DNA of 50,911 nt from an uncultured Bacteroidales bacterium. Its GTDB lineage: Bacteria; Bacteroidota; Bacteroidia; Bacteroidales; Muribaculaceae. A model generated the notes under the pieces. That model was not told where the DNA came from and searched no databases. It was given only the letters and a program-made list of their open reading frames with translations. Numbering within the stretch: the first letter of the stretch is position 1; each line of letters starts with the position of its first letter. Below are positions 7,388 through 16,400 of this stretch, one piece after another. The position numbers and the translations under genes were made by a program. The DNA is taken from contig CACZHT010000021.1 in the NCBI GenBank assembly GCA_902781045.1, positions 1 to 50,911 of the forward strand, given 5' to 3'.

Positions 7388-8671
7388 ATGAAATCAAGAG
7401 TTTTAACACTACTGGGTGTCCTGGCACTGGGTGCCAGCACAGTAATCCACTCACAGGATTATGATGACATCTACTACGATGGCGGCAAAGCTGCCACCGA
7501 AGTGACGAAGGAGACCAAGCGTGTGGAAACCAGAACAACGCGCACCGAGGTGCCCACACGTTACAAGGTCACTGTCGAGAAAAATTATCAGACCGAGCGT
7601 GATGTCGACGAGTACAATCGCCGGGGAGGAATCTATGCGCAGCCTGAAAATGACACGCTCTATATCGATGCGACCGAATATGAGACTCCGGAGTCGTTCG
7701 GCAACACACAGCGCATCGAGCGTTTCTACAACCCAGACGTTGTCATCCTGAGCAATGATGCAGAGCTGGTCGAGCTATACTACGATAAAGCTCCGACTAT
7801 CAATCTGGTCATCGGTTCGAACTATGGCTACTCGCCTCGTTTTGGATGGGGGTTCGGCTACAGCAACTACTGGTACGATCCCTGGTACTCGCTCTACGAC
7901 CCGTTCTGGGATCCATGGTACTACAGCGGCTGGTACGGCTGGCATCGACCCTACTACAGATGGGGTGGCTGGCACTATGCCGGTTGGGGCTGGGGCTGGC
8001 GTGGCTGGTACGGTGGCTGGTACGGCTGGCATGAGCCTTGGGGACGTCCTTGGGGACACCACGGACCGCACATGTGGAGCAATGGCACCGTCTATCACAA
8101 CACACGCTACTGGCATGGACGCAGTGGCGACCGTCTGCCGGGAGACCATCGCAGTCTGCTCAGTGGCTCATCGCGACGCGGAGGTGGCTTTAGCTCTACT
8201 GGCTCGCGCTCGGGCAGCTCGCGCAGCGGGGGCACCATCACCAATGGCCGCACACGTCCCAGCGACATGACTCGCAGCAGTCTGGGTCGCACACATGCCA
8301 GCCAGGTGGGCAACATCGACCGCACCGCCAGAAGCGCTGGTGCAGCAGGTAGCTATAGCGGCGGCAGTGTGCGCAACCGTGGCACGTCCAGCTCGAGCTA
8401 CAGCGGCTCGTCGAGCAGCACACGCAGCTACTCGCCCAGCTCCACTCGTAGCTACAGCGGCAGCTCGCGTAGCAGCAGTTACGGTGGCTCGCGTAGTGGC
8501 AGCAGCAGCTATGGTGGCTCGCGCAGCAGCGGCTACAGCAGTGGTTACAGCGGCGGTTCGCGCAGCAGCGGCTACAGCGGCAGCTTCGGTGGCAGTTCGC
8601 GCAGCAGTGGCGGCAGCTTCGGCGGCGGTGGCTCGCGCGGCGGCGGCGGTGGCGGCGGACGCCGGCACTAA
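7388..8671 (+). CDS. Secreted W/Y/G-rich protein with Ser/Gly/Arg-rich tail
   Basis: A 427-residue protein with a signal peptide (about residues 1-22). Residues 23-130 are acidic and Thr-rich and read as an ordinary folded domain. Residues 140-250 are extraordinarily aromatic (YWYDPWYSLYDPFWDPWYYS, then many WYGW and HH segments). Residues 255-427 are low complexity, built from SSR, SYSG and SRSSG units, and end in a poly-Gly stretch GGGGGGGRRH. I do not recognise a family with a known function. Aromatic/Gly-rich and Ser/Arg-rich low complexity is compatible with a surface-adhesive, metal-binding or phase-separating role, but that is speculation. It appears to be driven by a sigma-54 promoter. 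A CTAG-rich hairpin follows the stop codon. Confidence 0.7.
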   Translation: MKSRVLTLLGVLALGASTVIHSQDYDDIYYDGGKAATEVTKETKRVETRTTRTEVPTRYKVTVEKNYQTERDVDEYNRRGGIYAQPENDTLYIDATEYETPESFGNTQRIERFYNPDVVILSNDAELVELYYDKAPTINLVIGSNYGYSPRFGWGFGYSNYWYDPWYSLYDPFWDPWYYSGWYGWHRPYYRWGGWHYAGWGWGWRGWYGGWYGWHEPWGRPWGHHGPHMWSNGTVYHNTRYWHGRSGDRLPGDHRSLLSGSSRRGGGFSSTGSRSGSSRSGGTITNGRTRPSDMTRSSLGRTHASQVGNIDRTARSAGAAGSYSGGSVRNRGTSSSSYSGSSSSTRSYSPSSTRSYSGSSRSSSYGGSRSGSSSYGGSRSSGYSSGYSGGSRSSGYSGSFGGSSRSSGGSFGGGGSRGGGGGGGRRH

Positions 8672-8690
8672 ATCGACACAAGTCACAATG

Positions 8691-8734
8691 AACTAGAGGC
8701 TCTAGAACATCTAGGCAATCTAGAGCCTCTAGTT
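8691..8734. terminator. Perfect 15-bp CTAG-rich inverted repeat
   Basis: Arms AACTAGAGGCTCTAG (8691-8705) and its exact reverse complement (8720-8734) flank a 14-nt loop that itself contains CTAG. Five CTAG tetramers occur in about 40 nt. It may act as a terminator after the 7388 gene, but no long U-tract follows, so a protein-binding palindrome is an alternative. Confidence 0.6.
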
Positions 8735-8769
8735 CTCATTTAGCAACATTTATCACATAAAATAAGAAA

Positions 8770-10365
8770 ATGAAAAGACTTTTCACTGGCTTTGCACTGA
8801 TGACCGCACTGGCTGCAGTGGCTCAGCCGCCCCAATGTGAGTACGCCTTCGACAACCTGCGACTGTCACAGACCGAGTTGCGAGGCACATCACGATTCAT
8901 GTCGATGGCCGGTGCGTTCAGTGCACTCGGTGGCGACATCTCGGCCATCGGACTGAACCCTGGCGGCATTGGTGTCTATCGCAGCAGTGACATTGGCATC
9001 ACCCTGAGCCTGGACATCAACAGTGCCAAGACGGCCAGCATCACCGAGAACCAGACCAAGTTTAATGTCAACACATTCGGCTATGTGGGATCTCTAAAGC
9101 TCGACAGCGAGACCATGCCCAACTTCAACTGGGGCGTGAGCTACAACCGGCTCATGCACTTCAACCGCCGATATCGTGGCGTGGGTGAACTGGGCACCAG
9201 CATCACCAATTATATCGCCGACAAGATGATGGCTAAAGAGATCAAAGCGAGCGATATCCTCATCGACAATCCCATTGCCAACAGTAACGCCGACTGGAAC
9301 CAAGTGCTGGCTTTCAACAACTATCTGGTCATCCCCACCAATCAAGAGGGCACCAAATTTGCAGGGTTGGGCTTCAACGGTGTCACGGCACAGGGCGAGT
9401 ACGACATGGAGGAGCGTGGACACGTCGATGAGTTCGACATCAACCTGGGCGGTAACATCGCCAACACGCTCTATTGGGGAGTGGGATTCGGCATCACAGA
9501 CATCCGCTATGAGTACAACCAGTACTACGGCGAGTCGCTCCAGAACACCGATGTCTACAACAAGCCTGATGATCCCAACGCAACGCTCGTCAACGGAAAC
9601 GTGGACCTGGGCTTCACCAACTGGTCACGCACAACGGGAACGGGCTTTAATTTCAAGCTGGGTGTCATCCTCAAGCCCATCAACGAGCTGCGCTTCGGCT
9701 TGGCGTTCCACACGCCCACCTATTATAATATGACCGACCGCTTCGACCAGACGCTCAACACGGCTTTCTATCCTGACAACCTCAGCGAGTACAAGCTCAA
9801 GGACTACACCGACACCTATCGCATGAACTATGACCTGCGCACACCCTGGCGCTTCATGGGTGGTGTGGCCGGTGTCATCGGCTCCAGGGCCATCATCAGT
9901 GCCGACTATGAGTATGTGGGAACCAATGGCATCCGTGTCAAGGACGACTGGGAGTTCCGCGACCACTTCACCGAGAACAAGTACACCACCGAGGATGTCA
10001 AGAACTATCTGCAGGGTCAGCACATCGTTCGCGTCGGTGCCGAGTTCCGTGTCACCCCCAAGTTCAGCCTCCGTGCCGGCTTCTCGCACCAGACGGGTGC
10101 AGCCAAAGATGCCGTCAAGAACGACGAGGTCGATGTCAACGTGTGTGGCATCAGCACAGCCTATACCTATGACCTGCGCACGCAGTACATCACTGCCGGT
10201 CTGGGCTACCACCACAAGAATTTCTATTTCGACATGGCCTACGTCCACAAGAACCGCAAGAGCAACTACCACATGTTCCCGCGCATCAATGACCTGCCCA
10301 CCGTTAGCGACGAGGTCAAGGACAACAACAACCGCATCTCGGCCACCATCGGTTTCCGATTCTGA
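8770..10365 (+). CDS. FadL/OmpP1-like outer membrane protein
   Basis: A 531-residue protein with a signal peptide (MKRLFTGFALMTALAAVAQ). The N-terminal hatch-like segment SMAGAFSALGGDISAIGLNPGGIGVYRSSDI resembles the FadL/TodX/OmpP1 pattern (AG.A.A...D..A...NPAG), and the rest alternates polar and aromatic residues as expected of a beta barrel, ending in a strand that finishes with GFRF, the aromatic C-terminus used by the BAM machinery. It would sit in the outer membrane and could let hydrophobic compounds pass; the actual substrate is unknown. Many FadL-like proteins of Bacteroidales are unstudied. It is followed by a hairpin terminator at 10393-10421. Confidence 0.78.
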   Translation: MKRLFTGFALMTALAAVAQPPQCEYAFDNLRLSQTELRGTSRFMSMAGAFSALGGDISAIGLNPGGIGVYRSSDIGITLSLDINSAKTASITENQTKFNVNTFGYVGSLKLDSETMPNFNWGVSYNRLMHFNRRYRGVGELGTSITNYIADKMMAKEIKASDILIDNPIANSNADWNQVLAFNNYLVIPTNQEGTKFAGLGFNGVTAQGEYDMEERGHVDEFDINLGGNIANTLYWGVGFGITDIRYEYNQYYGESLQNTDVYNKPDDPNATLVNGNVDLGFTNWSRTTGTGFNFKLGVILKPINELRFGLAFHTPTYYNMTDRFDQTLNTAFYPDNLSEYKLKDYTDTYRMNYDLRTPWRFMGGVAGVIGSRAIISADYEYVGTNGIRVKDDWEFRDHFTENKYTTEDVKNYLQGQHIVRVGAEFRVTPKFSLRAGFSHQTGAAKDAVKNDEVDVNVCGISTAYTYDLRTQYITAGLGYHHKNFYFDMAYVHKNRKSNYHMFPRINDLPTVSDEVKDNNNRISATIGFRF

Positions 10366-10392
10366 CCTGACCCACTGCGGCAGCATAACTGT

Positions 10393-10425
10393 CAGGGCGG
10401 CATCAGCACGATGCTGCCCTGATTG
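10393..10425 (+). terminator. Terminator of the FadL-like gene
   Basis: Stem CAGGGCGGCATC / GATGCTGCCCTG (one G-T pair) around a 5-nt loop, followed by a short T-containing tail. Confidence 0.7.
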
Positions 10426-10514
10426 TCTTCAGGTGTCAACACAGTACCAGTGTCGTTGCCTGGCCGGCAATTCGGCCATCCGCACTAATGCACTATGCAC
10501 AATCTCTACCCACT

Positions 10515-10562
10515 ACCAGCGCAGCGTTTTACCAGCACAGCGTTCTACCAGCGCGAAGCGCG
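10515..10562. repeat. 16-bp tandem repeat, 3 copies
   Basis: Three adjacent 16-nt units beginning ACCAGCRC, at 10515, 10531 and 10547. The last unit forms a small GCGC hairpin. Confidence 0.75.
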
Positions 10563-10601
10563 GTCTTAATATTTAAATTTTCAATTCTCAATTAAAATTA
10601 C

Positions 10602-10609
10602 TAATTTTG
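10602..10609 (+). promoter_or_regulatory. -7 box TAATTTTG of the TPR-AraC gene
   Basis: TAATTTTG matches TAnnTTTG, 20 nt before the ATG at 10630, downstream of an AT-rich stretch. Confidence 0.6.
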
Positions 10610-10629
10610 TGGCCGATTTCTAATGCAAG

Positions 10630-12306
10630 ATGAAGAAAGTAGTTCTGATTATCGTTTGCTTGGTGGCACGCTTTGCCGTTTTGGCCACCGATGTTGTGGC
10701 CATCGACCGAGGGCTTGAGCAGTTCGACAAGGCACAGGGTGGGGCAGTGGTCACACTGGCCAACCAACTGATGCGCACGTTCAACGATGAGCAGTTTACT
10801 GACCAACTCGTTCAATTCCAGCCCACTACATCGGTCGACAGCATGCGACAGCAGGTGTGGTACTGGGCTGCGGAGTGGTATTATGACAAGCAGCAATATG
10901 AGCTGGCGTTGCAGTATGGCGGCAAGGCGTTGCCGCTTTGTGCCGACGGCAGCGACATCAAGGCCGACTGCCTGAACCTGTTGGGCATGACGTGTGTGCG
11001 CATGGGCGACTTCAAGCGCGCCGCCGACTATGCGCAGCAGTGCCTGGAGATTGACCTCAAGAGCGGTGACCACGACCGCATCTCCTCGAGCATGAACACC
11101 GTGGCGGGCATCTACATGGCTGCCTATCAGCCTCGAGAGGCCGAGAAGTATATCCTGCAGGCACTAGAGCATGCCGACAAGGCCGACAACCCGCCGCGCA
11201 AGGCTGTGCTGCTGGGCATGGCATCTGAAGTCTACCACACACTGGGCGATGACAACAAGGCGGTCGACTATGCACAGCAGGCATTTGCCATCGACTCGGC
11301 CCTGCAGCGGCCTCAGGCCAACATCCGCCTGTCGCAGAAGGCTTCGGCTTTGCTAGGTCTGCATCGTTATGGTGAGGCCGAGACCATCTTGCGCCGCATC
11401 ATCCCCGAGTTTGAGCGCATGGGTGATATGCACACCATGGCCATCGCCCTCAACCGTCTGGGCATGGCTCTGCTGTGCCAGAAACGGCAGAAAGAGGCTA
11501 TACCCTATTATAAACAGGCGGCCGGGCTGTTCTCGCAGATGGGTGACCTATACAACGAGATACACTCGCACCGAGGCCTCTACGAGAGTTACTGGAAACT
11601 CAATCCCGACAGCGCCAAGTATTACCTCGACCGCTTCGACCTGCTCAAGGACTCGCTCTACAGCCATGCCTCGGCCGATGCCCTCTCGCGCTACAACGCC
11701 GAGTTTGGCAACGACCGCCTCCAGCAGGAGAATGCAGCACTGACCCTGGCCAATCGTCGCAACATCATCATTGGCCTCGCCCTCATTGCCTGCCTGTTGT
11801 TGGCCGCATGGCTGGTCATCATGCACCTGCGTCGTCGCAGCCGCCGACAGATGCAGGGACTTATCCGCGAGATTGAACAGTTGCGCGCCAACAAGCCCGC
11901 ACAGGCCGAGGCTGAACCTGAAGCACCCCAGCAGGGGACAGAGCCCGAACCCGACAATGCTGAGGTGCAGTCGGCCGACGACCGCGTGTTCCTCATGCGC
12001 GTCATCGAGGCGGTCTATGACGGCATGCCCCGCGGCGAATTCAGTGTCGAGACCATCGCCTCGCAGGTCAATATGAGCGTATCAACCTTCCGCCGTCGCC
12101 TGCTCGCAGTGACCGGCAAGTCGCCTAAAGCCTACATCCAGGCCATACAGATGGAGCGGGCCATCCAACTGCTTGACGACCCCAACCAGCCTGTGGCGCA
12201 GATAGCTCAACTGTGCGGCTTCAGCGAGACCAGCAACTTCAGCCACACCTTCAAGCGCGTCTACGGTCTCACCCCAACACAATACCGCGACGGAATCAAA
12301 AATTGA
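10630..12306 (+). CDS. Membrane-anchored TPR sensor with AraC-type DNA-binding domain
   Basis: A 558-residue regulator. A signal sequence or anchor occupies residues 1-20. Residues about 30-340 are tetratricopeptide repeats, with segments such as NLLGMTCVRMGDFKRAADYA and NRLGMALLCQKRQKEAIPYY. One membrane helix follows at about 377-398 (NIIIGLALIACLLLAAWLVI), then basic residues (RRRSRR) placing the C-terminus in the cytoplasm, a Pro/Glu-rich linker, and an AraC/XylS double HTH at about 455-558 (FSVETIASQVNMSVSTFRRR, then QIAQLCGFSETSNFSHTFKR). This one-component layout, periplasmic TPRs plus intracellular AraC domain without kinase parts, is known in Bacteroidetes but ligands and targets are mostly unknown. 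A good terminator follows. Confidence 0.88.
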   Translation: MKKVVLIIVCLVARFAVLATDVVAIDRGLEQFDKAQGGAVVTLANQLMRTFNDEQFTDQLVQFQPTTSVDSMRQQVWYWAAEWYYDKQQYELALQYGGKALPLCADGSDIKADCLNLLGMTCVRMGDFKRAADYAQQCLEIDLKSGDHDRISSSMNTVAGIYMAAYQPREAEKYILQALEHADKADNPPRKAVLLGMASEVYHTLGDDNKAVDYAQQAFAIDSALQRPQANIRLSQKASALLGLHRYGEAETILRRIIPEFERMGDMHTMAIALNRLGMALLCQKRQKEAIPYYKQAAGLFSQMGDLYNEIHSHRGLYESYWKLNPDSAKYYLDRFDLLKDSLYSHASADALSRYNAEFGNDRLQQENAALTLANRRNIIIGLALIACLLLAAWLVIMHLRRRSRRQMQGLIREIEQLRANKPAQAEAEPEAPQQGTEPEPDNAEVQSADDRVFLMRVIEAVYDGMPRGEFSVETIASQVNMSVSTFRRRLLAVTGKSPKAYIQAIQMERAIQLLDDPNQPVAQIAQLCGFSETSNFSHTFKRVYGLTPTQYRDGIKN

Positions 12307-12395
12307 GCGAGGGCAAAGCAAGGCCGCACCCCTCGAGGCTGCCAGATGTCAGGTATTGCGCGCCACTGGCGCGTAGTAAGCCAGCAAAAGAACAC

Positions 12396-12423
12396 AAAAT
12401 CGGGCATTTTTGCCCGATTTTTT
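12396..12423 (+). terminator. Rho-independent terminator after the AraC gene
   Basis: AAAATCGGGCA / TGCCCGATTTT stem with a TTTT loop and a T-run; strong. Confidence 0.9.
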
Positions 12424-12426
12424 CAT

Positions 12427-12477
12427 TTTGACCGAAATTCACAACTCATTTTCAGCACTTTGACCGAAAATCACAAC
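12427..12477 (+). promoter_or_regulatory. Direct repeat of a 19-bp element, candidate operator
   Basis: TTTGACCGAAATTCACAAC (12427-12445) and TTTGACCGAAAATCACAAC (12459-12477) differ at one base and start 32 bp apart, about three helical turns. They lie just upstream of the -7 box at 12499, so a regulator could bind both on the same face of the DNA. Confidence 0.5.
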
Positions 12478-12498
12478 AGCCCTGATGAGGAATAGCAG

Positions 12499-12506
12499 TA
12501 ATTTTG
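12499..12506 (+). promoter_or_regulatory. -7 box TAATTTTG of the small-protein gene
   Basis: TAATTTTG, 35 nt before the ATG at 12542. An in-frame ATG at 12485 lies upstream of it, so the start at 12542 is preferred. Confidence 0.6.
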
Positions 12507-12541
12507 CATTATCAAATTTTCTGCCCCCAATACGTGAAATT

Positions 12542-12721
12542 ATGGACAAGAAAGAACGTCAAGAAGCCACCATGCGGTTCACCGCCCGGTACCTCCACGA
12601 CCTCCAGCAGCAGGATGCGCTGGTCGACAAGATTGTGGAGCGTGTGGCGCATCGTCTCGAGCCGCTCATCCAGCAGATGATGGCTCGCGAGCAGAGCCAG
12701 CCACCATCGCAACCCTCATGA
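12542..12721 (+). CDS. Small hypothetical protein, 59 aa
   Basis: Starts MDKKERQEATMRFTARYLHD and is almost entirely a predicted amphipathic helix (residues about 10-48, with Val/Leu/Ile at heptad-like spacing), ending in a Ser/Pro/Gln tail. There is no signal peptide and no membrane segment. The helix suggests an oligomerising small protein; I do not recognise a family. It lies behind a promoter with duplicated 19-bp elements and 42 nt before a lipoprotein gene, with which it may be co-transcribed. The frame is supported by the promoter position and codon use, but real expression is not proven. Confidence 0.6.
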   Translation: MDKKERQEATMRFTARYLHDLQQQDALVDKIVERVAHRLEPLIQQMMAREQSQPPSQPS

Positions 12722-12763
12722 AGCGAAAACAAACAATTAATAACCCTCAAAACAGTAACAACA

Positions 12764-13288
12764 ATGAAAAAGATTTTTTTAATGATTGCCGCAGTGGTTA
12801 TGTTCACTGCATGTAACGGAAGCACTGCCACCGACAGCACCACACCGTCTGACTCTGTTGCCACCGAGCAAGCCGCCGAAGAGAACGAAGAGGCTGTGGT
12901 TGAAAAGATGGGACCATGCTCTATCGAGAGCGACGACTTGATCCTAGACGTGCCTGAAGGCTGGAAAGCCACTGTGGGCGCCTTCGCTGAAATCATCATG
13001 ACCAAGGAAAGAGAGGATCACATGACACAAAAAATCGAAGTCTCGCTTATTCCCCACAAGACAGCAGCCGAGACAGTCAAGGACATCTTCGAAACAGGTG
13101 GCATAGAGAAAGGCGCCGACGTGAAAATGGGCGACAAAACATATTCTACCCTCCGCAGCGAAGGCAACCAGTTCTACCATGCTGTGGCCGACTGGGGTGA
13201 GGAGAAATGCCTTGACGTGACCATTAATTTCATCCAGCCTGAAGACCCCGTAGTTAAAGCTGTTGTCGAGAGCGTCAAGCTCAAATAA
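12764..13288 (+). CDS. Lipoprotein of unknown function
   Basis: A 174-residue protein with a lipoprotein signal (MKKIFLMIAAVVMFTAC, lipobox FTAC with Cys17), so it is probably lipid-anchored in the periplasm or outer membrane. A Ser/Thr/Glu-rich linker (residues 18-48) is followed by a compact domain of about 120 residues beginning GPCSIESDDLILDVPEGWKA, which has the feel of a PsbP/LpqN-like fold (LDVPEGW motif, then a KGADVKMGDKTYSTL strand region), but I cannot assign it firmly. It is followed by a pair of REP-like hairpins instead of a classical terminator. Confidence 0.7.
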   Translation: MKKIFLMIAAVVMFTACNGSTATDSTTPSDSVATEQAAEENEEAVVEKMGPCSIESDDLILDVPEGWKATVGAFAEIIMTKEREDHMTQKIEVSLIPHKTAAETVKDIFETGGIEKGADVKMGDKTYSTLRSEGNQFYHAVADWGEEKCLDVTINFIQPEDPVVKAVVESVKLK

Positions 13289-13318
13289 CCCGATGTCGGG
13301 ACACCACTGTCATGCCAA

Positions 13319-13412
13319 CCCCAATCCCCTCTCCCCTCTCAGGGGAGAGGTCGGGTGATGGGGCTAACATCCCCTCTCCCCTCCTCAGGGGAGAGGTCGG
13401 GTGAGGGGTAAA
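13319..13412. repeat. Two REP-like GC hairpins in tandem
   Basis: Two near-identical units, each a CCCCTCTCCCCT / AGGGGAGAGG hairpin followed by TCGGGTGAKGGG, separated by a few bases. The same family, hairpin plus a GGGTGRGG tail, recurs near 17308, 24942, 26561 and 50877. Confidence 0.85.
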
Positions 13413-13447
13413 ACCATCACGCAATTATTCACTAAAACTCTAAAGAT

Positions 13448-16400
13448 ATGAAGAAACTTTTCACAATATGGGCACTGCTGCTGGCGGCGCTGGCGGCGCA
13501 GGCCGCGACCTACTACGGCTTCAAGATCGCAGGCGTGCCGGTCAACAGCGACAACTACCAGAACGTCACTGGCAGCAACATCGCATCGGGTACGGTGGTC
13601 TACAACCCATCGAGCAACACCGTCACACTGACCAACGTCACCATCTCGCGCACGGGCAGTGACAACCGTGCCATCTACAACGAGAGCAACTCGGGATTGA
13701 CGGTGAAGCTGGTCGGCACCAACAATCTGAGTGCAACCCAATCCGCGCCCGTTCGCATTGAGAAGAACACCACCATCACGGTGAGCAGTGGCACAACCAC
13801 CATCACTGGCGGCAGTGAGGGAGGCATCTACATCAGCGGGGCATACGACCTCACCATCAATGGCCCCGGGACACTCAATATCACCGCCACCAGCAAGGGC
13901 GGCATCGAGGGAAGCAACCACAACAACTCTGTGTCGTTCTTTAATGTGAATGCCACCATCTATGGTGGAGGAGGCGACCTCCTGGACATCTCTAAGGTTT
14001 TATTTTATAACTCGGTTAATCCATCCACAGCACCCAAGACGGTCACGCTCAAGAGCATCAGTTCAAGCCAGCCCAACGTCAAGAATGTGTCATCTATGGG
14101 TTTCTCACCTAATGTGGTGATACAGCAACCCGTCGGTGCCAACTTCAACTCTTCGTCCAAGTCGATTGCCAATTACGACTACACCAACAATGCTTTCCTG
14201 AGCGATGTGAAAGGTGCCGACATCGTCATCAGCGACAAGGACGTGGTGGCAGACTTCAGCATCGACAACTTCCCCGATGCCAATTTCCGCAATTACCTGG
14301 CTCAAAAATTCAAGAAGCGATTCATCACCAAAGCCGATGTTGCAGCCACATATTGGTTGAGTCCTATAAACGAGGGAATCAGCAATCTCAAGGGAGTCGA
14401 GTACTTCACCGCATTGACGGATTTGTCTTGTAAGCAAAACAACCTCACCACATTCGATGTGTCGGCATTGACGGCACTCACCGAACTGAGATGTGAGGAC
14501 AATCCGCTCACTACGCTGGACGTGAGCCATAATCCCAATCTGAAATTACTGTATTGCTACAATACCTCGCTCACCACACTCAACCTGGCCAATAACACAA
14601 AAATGGAGGATTTGTGGTTGGAAGATAACTACATTAGCGGATCAGGGGCCGCTCAATTTGTTGAGTCATTGCCCACTCGCACAGGTGCCATGCTTTCGTT
14701 CCAATTCATGGACAGATACGAAAAAGGCAATGAACTCACCGTCGAGCAGGTGCAGATTGCCAGAGCAAAGGGCTGGAATCCACAGCGGTTAGAGCGTGTA
14801 AACGTTATCTACGAGGATTATTGGGGCGTGGCCTATCTCAATACCACCAACTTCCCCGATGCCAATTTCCGCTCGGCCATCAGCGATACGGACACCGACA
14901 GCAACGGCAAACTCGACCAGGACGAGTGGAAGGCGGTTACCGAACTGAATGTCGGCAATCAGAATATATCCAGCCTGGTGGGCATCAAGTATTTCACCGA
15001 ACTGACATCGCTCAATGTCAACCAAAACAATCTCGGCACGCTCAACTTGAACAAGAACACCAAGCTGACTTTTCTCAGTTGTGCCAACAATCAGCTCACC
15101 AATCTCTATGTAGCAGGATGCACACAGTTGCAGACGCTGCTGTGCTCGGCAAACCAGCTGCGCCAACTCGACCTGACACCCAACGCGGCACTGAGCCGGC
15201 TGTCGTGCGAAGCCAACAAGCTGACCTCGCTCAGGGTGTCGACCGGAGCGTTTGCAGCCGGACTGACTACCAACTTCTATGTCTTCAGCAACCAGCTCGG
15301 CAGCTCGGCCGTCGACCAGTTCATCGCCTCGCTCGACAATCGCCCCACACGCAAGAGCTATTACATTTTCACCACAGGTGCAGGCGACCAGCAGATGACC
15401 ACGGCACAGGTGCAGCAGTCGCGGGCCAAGGGGTGGTGGCCGATGCTGCTCACCGATGGCACATTGACCGACTATGAGGGTGCGCAAGATTATCCCATCA
15501 CCATCGCAGGCACGGTGGTTACCTCCGACAACAAGGACGGTGTCGCCGGCGACGGCATCACGGGCACCATCACCTACGACCCCGAGGACAATGTGCTCAC
15601 CCTGACCAACGCCACCATCACCTCCGACAACATACCCATCAAGGTGGACCGGGCTTTGCCGGGCATCAAGATTGTGCTGCGAGGCGACAACACCATCAAC
15701 TGTACACGCAACACCGGCATGATTGCCGTGTCGGTCGGGAACTGCGACGGTGCCGTGATCGAAGGTCCCGGCAGACTCACCGTCAACAATTCCGGTGCAG
15801 CCCTCTGGATCGGCAGTGGCTCGGGCAGCGGCGACCATCGCATGACCATCCGCAACTGCACGATTGTTGCCACCGCTCGCAGTGGGGGCGGTAGCACCGC
15901 CATCAGCGAGGACGATGGCGATGCCAACCTCACCATCGACAATGCCACAGTGCGCCTCGAGCACGGTTACATCAACTGCGGATATGACCTGCAACTGGTG
16001 GGTTGCCACATCACACTGCCCGAGGGCGGATATGTCGATCGTGGCGACGTGTGCGCTCCTGGCGTTTCAGGCAGTTACACCGGCTACATTGCCATCGAGC
16101 CTGTCCTGAAGTCGTCGGGCGATGTCAACGGCGACGGCACGGTCGATGCCTTTGATGTCAACATGGTCATCAACATCATGCTCGGCAAGGCCGAAAACAC
16201 TGTGATGGCCGATGTCAACGGCGACGGCATGGTCGATGCCTTTGATGTCAACGCCATCATCAACATCATGCTCGGCAAGGCTTCAGCCGATGTGACGACC
16301 ACCTACACTGTCAATGGCGTGTCGTTCAAGATGGTGCAGGTCGAGGGGGGCACGTTCACCATGGGGGCTGTGACTGGCCCTGCCAATCAGACGCCGGCCC

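Noticed and set aside
14789..16009. 406-codon open frame antisense to the LRR-dockerin-FGE gene
   Set aside because: Val/Gly/Asp-rich shadow frame; the plus-strand frame has a signal peptide and clear domains.
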